A stretch of 47,088 nucleotides of DNA, from the NCBI GenBank assembly GCA_003249645.1, contig QKIH01000014.1:1-47088 (forward strand), read 5' to 3'. Position 1 is the first letter of the stretch. Each line of letters opens with the position of its first letter. Positions 1-7,815 of this stretch are shown here, in pieces. The notes below the pieces were generated by a model, which saw nothing but the letters and a program-made list of their open reading frames with translations, had not been told where the DNA came from and ran no database searches. The DNA comes from Desulfobulbaceae bacterium. Its GTDB lineage: Bacteria > Desulfobacterota > Desulfobulbia > Desulfobulbales > Desulfocapsaceae. The position numbers were made by a program, and so were the translations under genes.

Positions 1-2175
1 TAGAACCTGAAAGTTGTCGCCGGCAATCTCGATATTGATCGGGGCGCCGGTAGGCGGACCTTCTTCTTCCTTGGCAATGGTCAGTTTGGCGCCCGGAATG
101 TCCTTTATTCTCTCGCGTATGTCCTCAATGTCTTCGTTCGTTGAACGCTTTCTTTTCTCTAGATCAATAAAACGGATTCCGACGTGGTTCGGGGTGTTTG
201 CAGAAAAGGAGGACGCGCCGCCGGAGGATTGAACTGCCCGGGTGTAGACGGTTTTGATATTTTCCATGTCACTGGGGCCGTAATACTTCCTGCCCTTGGC
301 ATCTGTGTGTTCTTTTGAGGCAAGAGCTACTCCGGGTGAAGGGATATCCTTTTCGTCGCTCTCTTTTTGAAACTTCATTCCTGAAAGAGCAAGTTCGACT
401 CGATTGAGGATGGTGTCAATATAATCGAGATCAGCACCTTCCGGTACATCTGTATTGACGTATATTCCCTTCGGGTCGATATCAGGGAAAAACTCAACCG
501 GTTTAGTCAGACCGACATTGAAAAGCCAGAATTGGAAAAGTATGACGAGAATAATAAATGAGGAGACGATTACGGTGATCGGCATTCTCAGAGCGGTTTC
601 GAGGATATTCTGGTATTTTTTCAATATAAACCCTTTTATCTCTATGGGTTTTTCAACTGCTTCGGAAATTGCCGCCAGATCTTTAATCTCCGAAGAGGCA
701 GGATTCTTGATCTTCATGAATATGGAGGCCATGGCAGGATTAATGACCAGGGCAACAAAAAGACTCGAAGCAAGGGTAATGATCAGGGTAAGCGGCAGGT
801 AGCTCATGAATTCGCCCATAATGCCCGGCCAGAAGAGCATCGGCGAAAATGCTGCGAGGGTGGTTAGTGTTGAACCGATGACCGGATAAGCTACCTCGGA
901 GGTTGCCTTCATTGCCGCATCAACCCGTCCTGCTCCCTGCTCCATGAAACGGTAAATATTTTCAACGATAACAATGGCATTGTCGACCAGCATGCCGAGT
1001 GCCAGAGTGAGGCTGAACAGGACGACCATGTTCAGGGTAATCCCCATTATCTGCAGTACAGTAAAAGTCAGCAGCATTGAAAAGGGGATGGCCAGACTGA
1101 CCAGCAGGGCGTTGCGTATTCCCATGGCGAAAAAAATGACGATGAGAACCAGCACCAGACCGGAGAGGATATTGTTTTCAAGATCGGCCACCATGTTTTT
1201 GATATCCTGTGACTGATCCATAACTTTTGTAATTTCGGTGTTCTGCGGCCACTTCAGCTTTTCCTTGGTGATGATATCATCGATCTCTTTGGTGATGGAG
1301 ATGATGTTTTCACCGGTCCGTTTTTTCACTGAGATGTTTACCGCTGAATGACCGTTGAGCCGTGAACGCGATGATTCATCTTTAAATCCGTCCACAACCC
1401 TGGCGACATCTTTCAGGTAGACCGGTTTCCCGTCATGGACGCCTAAAACAAGGCCGTATATCTCTTCAGGCGTAGTGAACTCTCCTGGAACCAGCAGCTG
1501 ATAGCGCCCGTTGCCAAGCCTTATTGCACCACCGGAGGTATTCTGGTTTTCGCTTTTGACTTTACTCTGAAAATCGTTGATGGAAAGACCGTAATGGGCA
1601 AGTTTTTCACTGAAGACCTCAACCCGGATTTCCCGTTCAAGCCCGCCGGTCACCTCTACCTCAAGCACCCCTTTAATGGCCTCAATCTCATCTTTGAGAT
1701 CATCTGCGATACTTTTAAGACAGGGCAGGCCGCAGGTTCCGGAAAGTGAGAAAATAACAATGGGCATTTCAGAGAAGTTAACTTCAAATACCGAAGGATC
1801 TTCTTCCAGATCACTTGGCAGGTCCCCCATGGCTTCATCGACTTTGTCTTTTACATCCTGCAGAGCCTGGTCGATATCAACGCCAGTAACGAATTCAACG
1901 TTAATTGAAGATAAACCCTCGGAAGAAACCGACTGAATCTTTTTAAGGCCGTCGAGGCCTTTGAGTTTTTTCTCTATCTTGACGGTGATGGATGTTTCAA
2001 TATCCTCAGCGCTGACGCCGCGGTAGGTAGTTGAGATAAAGACATTGGGGATAGTGATGTCAGGTGAGCTTTCGCGCGGCAGAACTTTATAGCAATATAC
2101 CCCGAAAATAATTAGCAGTAGTCCCAGCACGACAACGGTGGTGCTTTTTTGAACAGCGGTATCTGAAATTATCAT
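1..2175 (-). CDS. RND efflux pump inner-membrane subunit (partial, C-terminus beyond window)
   Basis: Inner-membrane proton-driven RND (HAE1/AcrB-type) transporter that exports substrates through the partner adaptor. I read an uninterrupted minus-strand frame of 725 codons from an ATG at 2175 to the window edge with no stop. Full family members have about 1000-1050 residues, so roughly the last third is missing. Visible features are an N-terminal membrane segment after about residue 10, a periplasmic stretch, and around residue 390-410 the TM4 motif LGMLVDNAIVIVENI. In AcrB the equivalent motif carries two adjacent Asp; here it is D398-N399, a variant seen in other RND branches. The ATG overlaps the stop of the adaptor gene by 4 bases (ATGA), so the two are translationally coupled. 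Substrate cannot be told from sequence. Confidence 0.93.
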   Translation of the reverse strand, partial: MIISDTAVQKSTTVVVLGLLLIIFGVYCYKVLPRESSPDITIPNVFISTTYRGVSAEDIETSITVKIEKKLKGLDGLKKIQSVSSEGLSSINVEFVTGVDIDQALQDVKDKVDEAMGDLPSDLEEDPSVFEVNFSEMPIVIFSLSGTCGLPCLKSIADDLKDEIEAIKGVLEVEVTGGLEREIRVEVFSEKLAHYGLSINDFQSKVKSENQNTSGGAIRLGNGRYQLLVPGEFTTPEEIYGLVLGVHDGKPVYLKDVARVVDGFKDESSRSRLNGHSAVNISVKKRTGENIISITKEIDDIITKEKLKWPQNTEITKVMDQSQDIKNMVADLENNILSGLVLVLIVIFFAMGIRNALLVSLAIPFSMLLTFTVLQIMGITLNMVVLFSLTLALGMLVDNAIVIVENIYRFMEQGAGRVDAAMKATSEVAYPVIGSTLTTLAAFSPMLFWPGIMGEFMSYLPLTLIITLASSLFVALVINPAMASIFMKIKNPASSEIKDLAAISEAVEKPIEIKGFILKKYQNILETALRMPITVIVSSFIILVILFQFWLFNVGLTKPVEFFPDIDPKGIYVNTDVPEGADLDYIDTILNRVELALSGMKFQKESDEKDIPSPGVALASKEHTDAKGRKYYGPSDMENIKTVYTRAVQSSGGASSFSANTPNHVGIRFIDLEKRKRSTNEDIEDIRERIKDIPGAKLTIAKEEEGPPTGAPINIEIAGDNFQVL

Positions 2176-3326
2176 AGTGTGAGCTGCTCCATATCGGTAA
2201 CTGCTTTGACTACCTTGACTTTCTGGCCGTCTTCAACGTCTCTCTGTCCTTCTATAATGACATTGTCGCCATCGTGCAGACCTTTGGTTATCTGAACCAT
2301 CCAGTGTTCCATAATGCCGAGCTCAACAACACGCTTTTCAACCACGCCGTCTTTTTCGACGAATAGAAAGTGGGAATCGTTTTTGGTTATGATCGAATAG
2401 AAGGGCACTGCAAGGGCATTTTGCACTTCTTTTTTAACAATCAGGGCTCTTATGAACATGCCGGGCAGGATGATATCATCGCTGTTGTCCACCGCAAGTT
2501 CCATACGGTAGGATCGTGCGATGTTTTCCGGTGCTGAGGAGAGAAAATGGAGCTTGCCGGTGACAACTTTATCATTGAGGGCCTTGATTGTGAGATCAAC
2601 AGATTGAATTGATCTGACTTCAGCAATATCCGATTCGGGGATACCAACGACGGCTTTTACTTTATCAATCTTCAACAGTTCTGCGATCGGATCTCCGACT
2701 GACAGAAAAAGACCGATTTTTGCGTCTATTTTGTTTATCACACCACTGATCGGTGCGGTAATAGTGCAGCGAGAAAGCTGAAGCTTGGCGTTTTCAAGGT
2801 CGGCTTTGGAGGTTTGCAGTGCTGTCTGTTTTGCTTCAAGCTGTGCCGTGGGAATGGCACCCTTGGCGTGAACCTTTTTATCGCGTTCGTAATCGGTCTT
2901 TGCCAGTGAATAAGAAGCCTCGGCACGTTCAAGCGCAATTTTATAGTCGTTATCTTCAATTCGGGCCAGTATATCACCTTCTTCGACATGATCACCTTCC
3001 GTGACCAATATCTCAGTGATGCTACCGCGTACCTTTGCCATCAGACTCAGGGCTGTCCATGGTTCTATCAGACCGGGCAGATTTACCTTGTCCTTGATGG
3101 TTGAAGGAAGAACTTTTAACGTTACCGTATTGATAAGCGGCTTTTCAGGTGCGGCGGTCGATTCATTTTCCTGCTTCAGTGCTTCTTTTTTGGAAGAAAT
3201 TGCACCTGACAGGATAAAAACCATAAGAAAGAGAGCCAGCATTGTGAACCTTGGCAGGTTTCTCCAGATAAAATGAACAATTTTGGCTCTGGGGCTGCCG
3301 GGCGGGAGAACTGGTTCGTTATTCAT
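2172..3326 (-). CDS. RND efflux periplasmic adaptor (HlyD/MFP family)
   Basis: Membrane-fusion protein of 384 residues that links the inner-membrane pump to an outer-membrane channel. A single hydrophobic segment (about residues 27-45, FTMLALFLMVFILSGA) anchors it. Then come the first half of the lipoyl/barrel-sandwich domain (around TEGDHVEEGDILARIEDND, residues 113-131), a short alpha-helical hairpin, the second lipoyl half (ITAPISGVINKID) and beta-barrel and membrane-proximal domains to the C-terminus. It lies 20 bases after the TetR gene and overlaps the pump start by 4 bases. No outer-membrane factor gene is in the window, so a shared TolC-like channel is inferred. Confidence 0.93.
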   Translation of the reverse strand: MNNEPVLPPGSPRAKIVHFIWRNLPRFTMLALFLMVFILSGAISSKKEALKQENESTAAPEKPLINTVTLKVLPSTIKDKVNLPGLIEPWTALSLMAKVRGSITEILVTEGDHVEEGDILARIEDNDYKIALERAEASYSLAKTDYERDKKVHAKGAIPTAQLEAKQTALQTSKADLENAKLQLSRCTITAPISGVINKIDAKIGLFLSVGDPIAELLKIDKVKAVVGIPESDIAEVRSIQSVDLTIKALNDKVVTGKLHFLSSAPENIARSYRMELAVDNSDDIILPGMFIRALIVKKEVQNALAVPFYSIITKNDSHFLFVEKDGVVEKRVVELGIMEHWMVQITKGLHDGDNVIIEGQRDVEDGQKVKVVKAVTDMEQLTL

Positions 3327-3346
3327 TGTCTGTCCATACGTAAAGT

Positions 3347-3961
3347 TTATCTGTTTGACGGCGTCAAGCCGACCATTATCTGTTTAAATAGGGTGTACAG
3401 CCCTTCGCTGGCCTGTTCCATGGTGGTAATTCTCTGCAGATACCAGGAAGAGACGACAAGCAGCAGCAGGGCATAGAAATGTCCGGCGACAAAAAGAAGC
3501 GGGATATCTTCCTGTAACTCGCCTTTTTGTTTAGCTTTCTCTATAATCGGGAAAAGCATGGAAAAATAGGATGCCTCTTCATTTTCACAGTTGCACATCA
3601 TCGACTGGCTTCGGGGAAAAACCATCTCCTGCATCAGTATTCTGCCGAATTCCTTATTTTGAATGATAAACTGAAATTCAGCGAAAAAGATGGTGTGCAT
3701 CTGATCAATGAACGGTGTATCCGGATTGGTTTTGGCTGCGAGTTCTGCGTGGACGAATTCGAGTTCTTCTTCACAGAAGGCTTTTAGAATATCAGACTTG
3801 GTCTTGAAATAGGTGTAGACTGTTCCCTTGCCGATGCCTGCATCTTTTGCAAGCTGTTCGATACTGGTATGGTCATAGCCGTGTTTTGTGAAAAGACGGA
3901 CTGCCGCTTCAAGAATCGCTTTTCTGGTCCGGGCCTTATTCTGTTCTCTTTTGGTTGTCAT
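3347..3961 (-). CDS. TetR/AcrR-family transcriptional regulator
   Basis: One-component repressor of 204 residues. The N-terminal helix-turn-helix is clear (residues about 12-58: KAILEAAVRLFTKHGYDHT, then IEQLAKDAGIGKGTVYTYF). The C-terminal ligand-binding helical domain is divergent, as usual. The ATG at 3961 has an AAGGAG ribosome site immediately upstream. It is the first gene of an operon with the adaptor and pump, which is the standard autoregulated efflux arrangement, so control of this operon is inferred. The ligand is unknown. Confidence 0.92.
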   Translation of the reverse strand: MTTKREQNKARTRKAILEAAVRLFTKHGYDHTSIEQLAKDAGIGKGTVYTYFKTKSDILKAFCEEELEFVHAELAAKTNPDTPFIDQMHTIFFAEFQFIIQNKEFGRILMQEMVFPRSQSMMCNCENEEASYFSMLFPIIEKAKQKGELQEDIPLLFVAGHFYALLLLVVSSWYLQRITTMEQASEGLYTLFKQIMVGLTPSNR

Positions 3962-4261
3962 AGTCTCCTTGGTAAAAAAATGACCACAGTCGACTTTTAA
4001 GATTCCTTGACAGGAATTACAAGAAAAAAAGATGCAAAAATAGAGTCTTAATGAAAATATTGCTACATTATCTTCGAAATCAGATGTGACTGATCCTTTC
4101 TAATAATGTGAATCCTACAAAATCACAGGTCTTGATTCTTTGTGCGGCTTGTGTTTAAGGAACGTTTGGATTTATATTAAAGATGTTTATAAAATAGCGA
4201 ATGATAATAACAGAATGGTTGAAATAGATTCTTCATGGAAACTTTTGCTAAACGATAAGAC
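3962..4261. other. Divergent intergenic region between tetR-type regulator and ccdA-like gene
   Basis: A 300-base AT-rich gap with no convincing small open frame. It must hold the promoters of both divergent units. On the plus strand a TATAAA at 4188-4193 lies 17 bases after a poor TTTGGA at 4165-4170, which is a weak sigma70 candidate. A 16-bp palindrome near the regulator (4002-4017) is listed separately. Confidence 0.5.
4002..4017. promoter_or_regulatory. Palindrome, candidate TetR-type operator
   Basis: Perfect inverted repeat with 6-bp arms, ATTCCT-TGAC-AGGAAT, 41 bases upstream of the regulator start codon. Size and position suit autoregulatory binding by the adjacent TetR-family protein, but no binding data are implied. 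A 16-bp palindrome can occur by chance in AT-rich DNA. Confidence 0.4.
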
Positions 4262-5008
4262 ATGGACATTCAGATTGCAGTAAGTCAGTGGGTGGGACAG
4301 CTGGCGAATTATTTTCAGCTCGGTTACGGAGTCGGGGCCGGTATGGTCTCCGCTGTAAACCCTTGTGGCTTTGCCATGCTGCCCGTCTATCTTACACTGT
4401 ATCTCGGGGCCAACGAGAGTGAATACGGGCAGCGCTCCTGGTACTCCCGGTTCTTGCGGGCGGTTGGCGTATCTGCTGTGGTTACGGCAGGTTTTTCCCT
4501 CCTTTTTATGGTGGTCGGAGTGGTTATTCTAGCTGGCGGCAATGCCATTATGGCTCTTGCCCCGTGGGTCGCTGTTTTAGTAGGCATCTTTCTTTTTACT
4601 CTCGGTATCTGGCTGATGCTTGGAAAGCATCTGTCTTGCAGCTTCCTGATGAGATTGTCGTCAAAGATCGGAGATCCCCGTCAAATGACAATAAAAGGGT
4701 TCTTTCTTTTCGGGCTGGCCTTTGGTATGACGTCGATGAGCTGTACTTTGCCAATCTTTTTGGCAGTCGTTGGCAGCAGTATCAATCAGGGTGATTTTGT
4801 CCAGGGAATGTATCAATTTCTGGCTTTTGTCTCCGGTACCGGATTGGTATTGTTGACATTGACGCTCTCTCTTGCTTTCATAAAAGGAGGGGTTGTTCTT
4901 GATACCATGAGAAAAATCCAGCCAATGGTGCACAAGATCTCCGCTGTTTTTCTTCTTGTTGCGGGCGGATATATAATCTATTACTGGCTGACCAGCGGCC
5001 TTTTTTAA
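4262..5008 (+). CDS. CcdA/DsbD-beta-like transmembrane thiol-disulfide transporter
   Basis: Polytopic inner-membrane protein of 248 residues with about six hydrophobic segments, the usual size of CcdA. It carries the two signature membrane cysteines of the family: C35 in VNPCGFAMLPVYL and C161 in GMTSMSCTLPIFL. Family members move reducing equivalents from cytoplasmic thioredoxin to periplasmic proteins, for cytochrome c maturation or disulfide isomerisation. No thioredoxin-like partner or ccm gene is adjacent, so the target is unknown. The ribosome site is weak. The next gene (FapA-like) follows after 56 bases and may be cotranscribed. Confidence 0.88.
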   Translation: MDIQIAVSQWVGQLANYFQLGYGVGAGMVSAVNPCGFAMLPVYLTLYLGANESEYGQRSWYSRFLRAVGVSAVVTAGFSLLFMVVGVVILAGGNAIMALAPWVAVLVGIFLFTLGIWLMLGKHLSCSFLMRLSSKIGDPRQMTIKGFFLFGLAFGMTSMSCTLPIFLAVVGSSINQGDFVQGMYQFLAFVSGTGLVLLTLTLSLAFIKGGVVLDTMRKIQPMVHKISAVFLLVAGGYIIYYWLTSGLF

Positions 5009-5064
5009 AGAGAGGGTTTAGCCGGATTGTTGCTGGGAAATGAAATTGAGCGGTGAAAAAATAA

Positions 5065-6780
5065 ATGGCAAAGATAGCGGAAACGAAACTCTATTTTAAA
5101 CGAGAAAAAATTGTACAGCCGTCCAGTGAAATCGGTCTGCAGGTTAGTGTATCAGAGCTGAAAAAGTCTGGCGACAAGCTTCTCGACTTTCCCGATTATG
5201 AAGCCATTAAAGAAAACGGGGGAATTAAAGCACCGGTTATGGCGGGCAGCAACGTTGCCTGGGACAAAGAAACTTCGGCCATGGTTGCGAAGCTTACCGG
5301 TTATCCGCAGGTTGATATGGTCACTCTTCCAGGCGAAGATGTCCAGACCCTGCTTCTCTCCGTTGTTCCGTTGCTGAATGTGACCTGGAACAAGATGAGC
5401 TGCAAACTGACAATTCATCCTGCACTTGGCGGCGCAGAGTCCCTGATCGGGAAAAATATCAGGGATATCCTGACTGAAGAAGGGATAATTTTCGGTATTA
5501 AAGAAGATGTTCTGCTTGAAGCACAGTCTATTATAGATGATGGATGTAAGGATTTTAATGAATTCGTTGTTGCTGAAGGGCTTGCCCCCGGTGAGGGAAT
5601 TGACGCAAGGCTTGAATTTCATATAGAGATCGGGCCCATAGCAGGTGAGATCATGAAGGATGGAACAATTGATTTCCGGGAAAGGAAAATCATGGTGCCT
5701 GTTTCCCGAAATGATCACATAGCGACGATGCATCCGGCACAGCCCGGCGAACCCGGCAGGAATATCTACGGAGACGAAGTCGATCCGATCGGCGGAGCTG
5801 AGATTAAAGTAAAGGCCAGTCAGGACTCCTTTTTTGATGAAAGCACCGGTGAGATAAGGGCGACAGAAAACGGCATTCTTTCCGTTGTGCGTGACAAGGA
5901 AATCAGGGTTTGTGCCAATCAGGTTATCAACGGCGATGTTGATTATGAGCTAGGCAACCTGGACTCCATGAGCTGCATTGCTATTAAAGGGAATATTCAG
6001 CCGGGTTTCAAGGTTAAAGCTGCCGGAGATATAGAGATTGGCGGCAGTGTGATGTCATCTTATGTCGAGAGCTTGGCAAATGTTGTAATAAAAGGCGGCA
6101 TAACCGGGAAAAAGTCACGAGTCAGTGCCGAGGGAGATGCTGATATTCATTTCATAGAAATGGGCAGGCTCGACGTTGGTGAAAATATCGTCATAAGAAA
6201 ACAGGCATATTACAGCCGGCTGACTGCCGGAGGCAATATCTTCTTTGAGAGCGGCGCGAAACTGGTGGGTGAATACCTTGTGGCTGGAGGATCTGTAAAC
6301 CTTGGTGAAGTGGGCTCGGAAAACAGTGATGCAGCCATATTGTGTGCAGGCATTGATTATGAACGGCTGAAAGAGCATTGGCGGTTGAAAAAAGAACTTT
6401 CAGATCAGCACGATGCCCTGATTCAATGGATTCAGCGATATGGCGGCAATAAGCGGTCAAAAAAAATTCGAGGCATGGAAGCTGAAATATCCAATACCAA
6501 GCTGAAACTTCTCCAGCTCAATCTCATCCCTGGAACAGGCAAATACTCGCTCGGCGGCGGCGAAGATATGGTAATCGGCAGCACTGAGGAAGATTATAAT
6601 GAAAGGGGCGGCATTGCCATCGATAAAGTCTCCATCAAGGTACATGGTAAAATCTTTGCCGGTACCACCATCATGATCGGCAACAGGTCGATAAAGCTTG
6701 ATAAAAACCTGCTGAAACGAGAATTCAAACTTTCCGCTGACTGCAAGCGGATTATTGCAACGCCTCTTCTTCGCCGGTAA
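5065..6780 (+). CDS. FapA-family (DUF342) protein
   Basis: Protein of 571 residues with the DUF342/FapA architecture. A short variable N-terminus is followed by the conserved core starting near residue 170 (LEFHIEIGPIAGEIMKDGTI, then HPAQPGEPGRNIYGDEVDP), a right-handed beta-helix-like run of G-[DN]-[IV] repeats (about 285-420), a charged helical stretch (about 430-480) and a final beta segment. No signal peptide or membrane segment is seen, so it is cytoplasmic or peripheral. Family members have been called polymer-forming and are sometimes linked to envelope or motility regulation, but no catalytic role is established. The neighbours do not settle the function. Confidence 0.85.
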   Translation: MAKIAETKLYFKREKIVQPSSEIGLQVSVSELKKSGDKLLDFPDYEAIKENGGIKAPVMAGSNVAWDKETSAMVAKLTGYPQVDMVTLPGEDVQTLLLSVVPLLNVTWNKMSCKLTIHPALGGAESLIGKNIRDILTEEGIIFGIKEDVLLEAQSIIDDGCKDFNEFVVAEGLAPGEGIDARLEFHIEIGPIAGEIMKDGTIDFRERKIMVPVSRNDHIATMHPAQPGEPGRNIYGDEVDPIGGAEIKVKASQDSFFDESTGEIRATENGILSVVRDKEIRVCANQVINGDVDYELGNLDSMSCIAIKGNIQPGFKVKAAGDIEIGGSVMSSYVESLANVVIKGGITGKKSRVSAEGDADIHFIEMGRLDVGENIVIRKQAYYSRLTAGGNIFFESGAKLVGEYLVAGGSVNLGEVGSENSDAAILCAGIDYERLKEHWRLKKELSDQHDALIQWIQRYGGNKRSKKIRGMEAEISNTKLKLLQLNLIPGTGKYSLGGGEDMVIGSTEEDYNERGGIAIDKVSIKVHGKIFAGTTIMIGNRSIKLDKNLLKREFKLSADCKRIIATPLLRR

Positions 6781-6847
6781 AGTTTTCCCCAACATCAGAC
6801 TGTATAAACAGCGTCAGTTTATTTGGGCGGAAGGATATTTATTTGAC

Positions 6848-7741
6848 ATGGATCAGACACGGGGAACTATCAGCGCAGCCTTTGCCTACATTTTCTGGGG
6901 ACTGCTGCCGATTTACTGGAAAGCACTGGAACAGGTGCCTGCAGAGGAAATTCTATGCCATCGGGTGATCTGGTCGATGGTTTTCACTCTTCTGCTGATT
7001 TTTGCCTTGAAAAAGAGACGGCTCTTCTTTGAACATGTCAGGTCGAAAAAGACCATGCTGCGTGTTACGGTCAGCGGCTGTCTGCTGGCGGTAAACTGGC
7101 TTATTTATATCTGGGCGGTCAATGCAGGGCATCTGGTTGAAACCAGTCTGGGATATTTCATTAATCCGCTGATTGCTGTGCTGCTCGCTGTAGCCATACT
7201 TGGTGAAAGACTCCGAAAAGGACAGATTCTGGCGGTTTTTATCGCCTTTTTAGGCGTTGCCTATCTTACCTGGTCCTATGGAAGGGTGCCCTGGATAGCC
7301 TTGTCGCTTGCCATAAGTTTCGGGCTCTACGGTCTCATGCACAAACTGACTAAACTGGGAACCGTTGAGGGGCTTGCGCTTGAAACCGTTCCGGTTTTTC
7401 TGCCGGCACTCGGTTTTCTTCTTTTTCTCGAACACAATAACAGCGCGGCGTTTTTGACAGACGGCACAAAGGTGTCGCTGCTGCTTGCTCTTAGCGGGCT
7501 TGCCACCTCGATTCCATTGCTTTTTTTCGGCTATGCTGCGAAAAACATCGCCCTGTCAAGGTTGGGGTTGCTGCAGTATATTGCACCAAGCATCAATTTT
7601 GTTCTGGGGCTTGCCGTATACCACGAATACTTCCCGGCAGATCGCTACATCGGTTTTGCCCTGGTCTGGACAGCTCTGTTTGTTTATATCCTTGAAGGAA
7701 AAATTTTTAAATACCGCCTGAAAAAGCAGCTGCTTCACTAA
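6848..7741 (+). CDS. rarD: RarD-like EamA/DMT superfamily permease
   Basis: Inner-membrane transporter of 297 residues with about ten hydrophobic segments. It matches the RarD branch of the drug/metabolite transporter superfamily, e.g. FAYIFWGLLPIYWKAL near the start and SLGYFINPLIAVLLAVAILGE near the end of the first EamA half. The frame is open from 6755, but I chose the ATG at 6848. It gives the family length and N-terminus and is preceded by GGAAGGA at 6829-6835, whereas the longer start would run back into the FapA-like gene. Substrate is unknown; chloramphenicol sensitivity names in this family are historical. The gene ends in a terminator hairpin that overlaps its last codons. Confidence 0.85.
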   Translation: MDQTRGTISAAFAYIFWGLLPIYWKALEQVPAEEILCHRVIWSMVFTLLLIFALKKRRLFFEHVRSKKTMLRVTVSGCLLAVNWLIYIWAVNAGHLVETSLGYFINPLIAVLLAVAILGERLRKGQILAVFIAFLGVAYLTWSYGRVPWIALSLAISFGLYGLMHKLTKLGTVEGLALETVPVFLPALGFLLFLEHNNSAAFLTDGTKVSLLLALSGLATSIPLLFFGYAAKNIALSRLGLLQYIAPSINFVLGLAVYHEYFPADRYIGFALVWTALFVYILEGKIFKYRLKKQLLH

Positions 7742-7756
7742 AAATGGCTGCTTTTT
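7721..7756. terminator. Bidirectional intrinsic terminator between rarD and tex
   Basis: Perfect 10-bp inverted repeat, AAAAAGCAGC (7721-7730) and GCTGCTTTTT (7747-7756), with a 16-base loop that contains the rarD stop. It has flanking A and T tracts on both sides, so it can end transcription of rarD (plus) and of convergent tex (minus). Confidence 0.7.
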
Positions 7757-7815
7757 CTTTTCTTTGATTGAACCTTGCAGTATCACATCCTGGATTATGC
7801 AGTCCGGGCAGCCTG

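Noticed and set aside
5152..5733. Open frame of 193 codons opposite the FapA-like gene
   Set aside because: Antisense shadow with His/Phe/Asn-rich low-quality translation.
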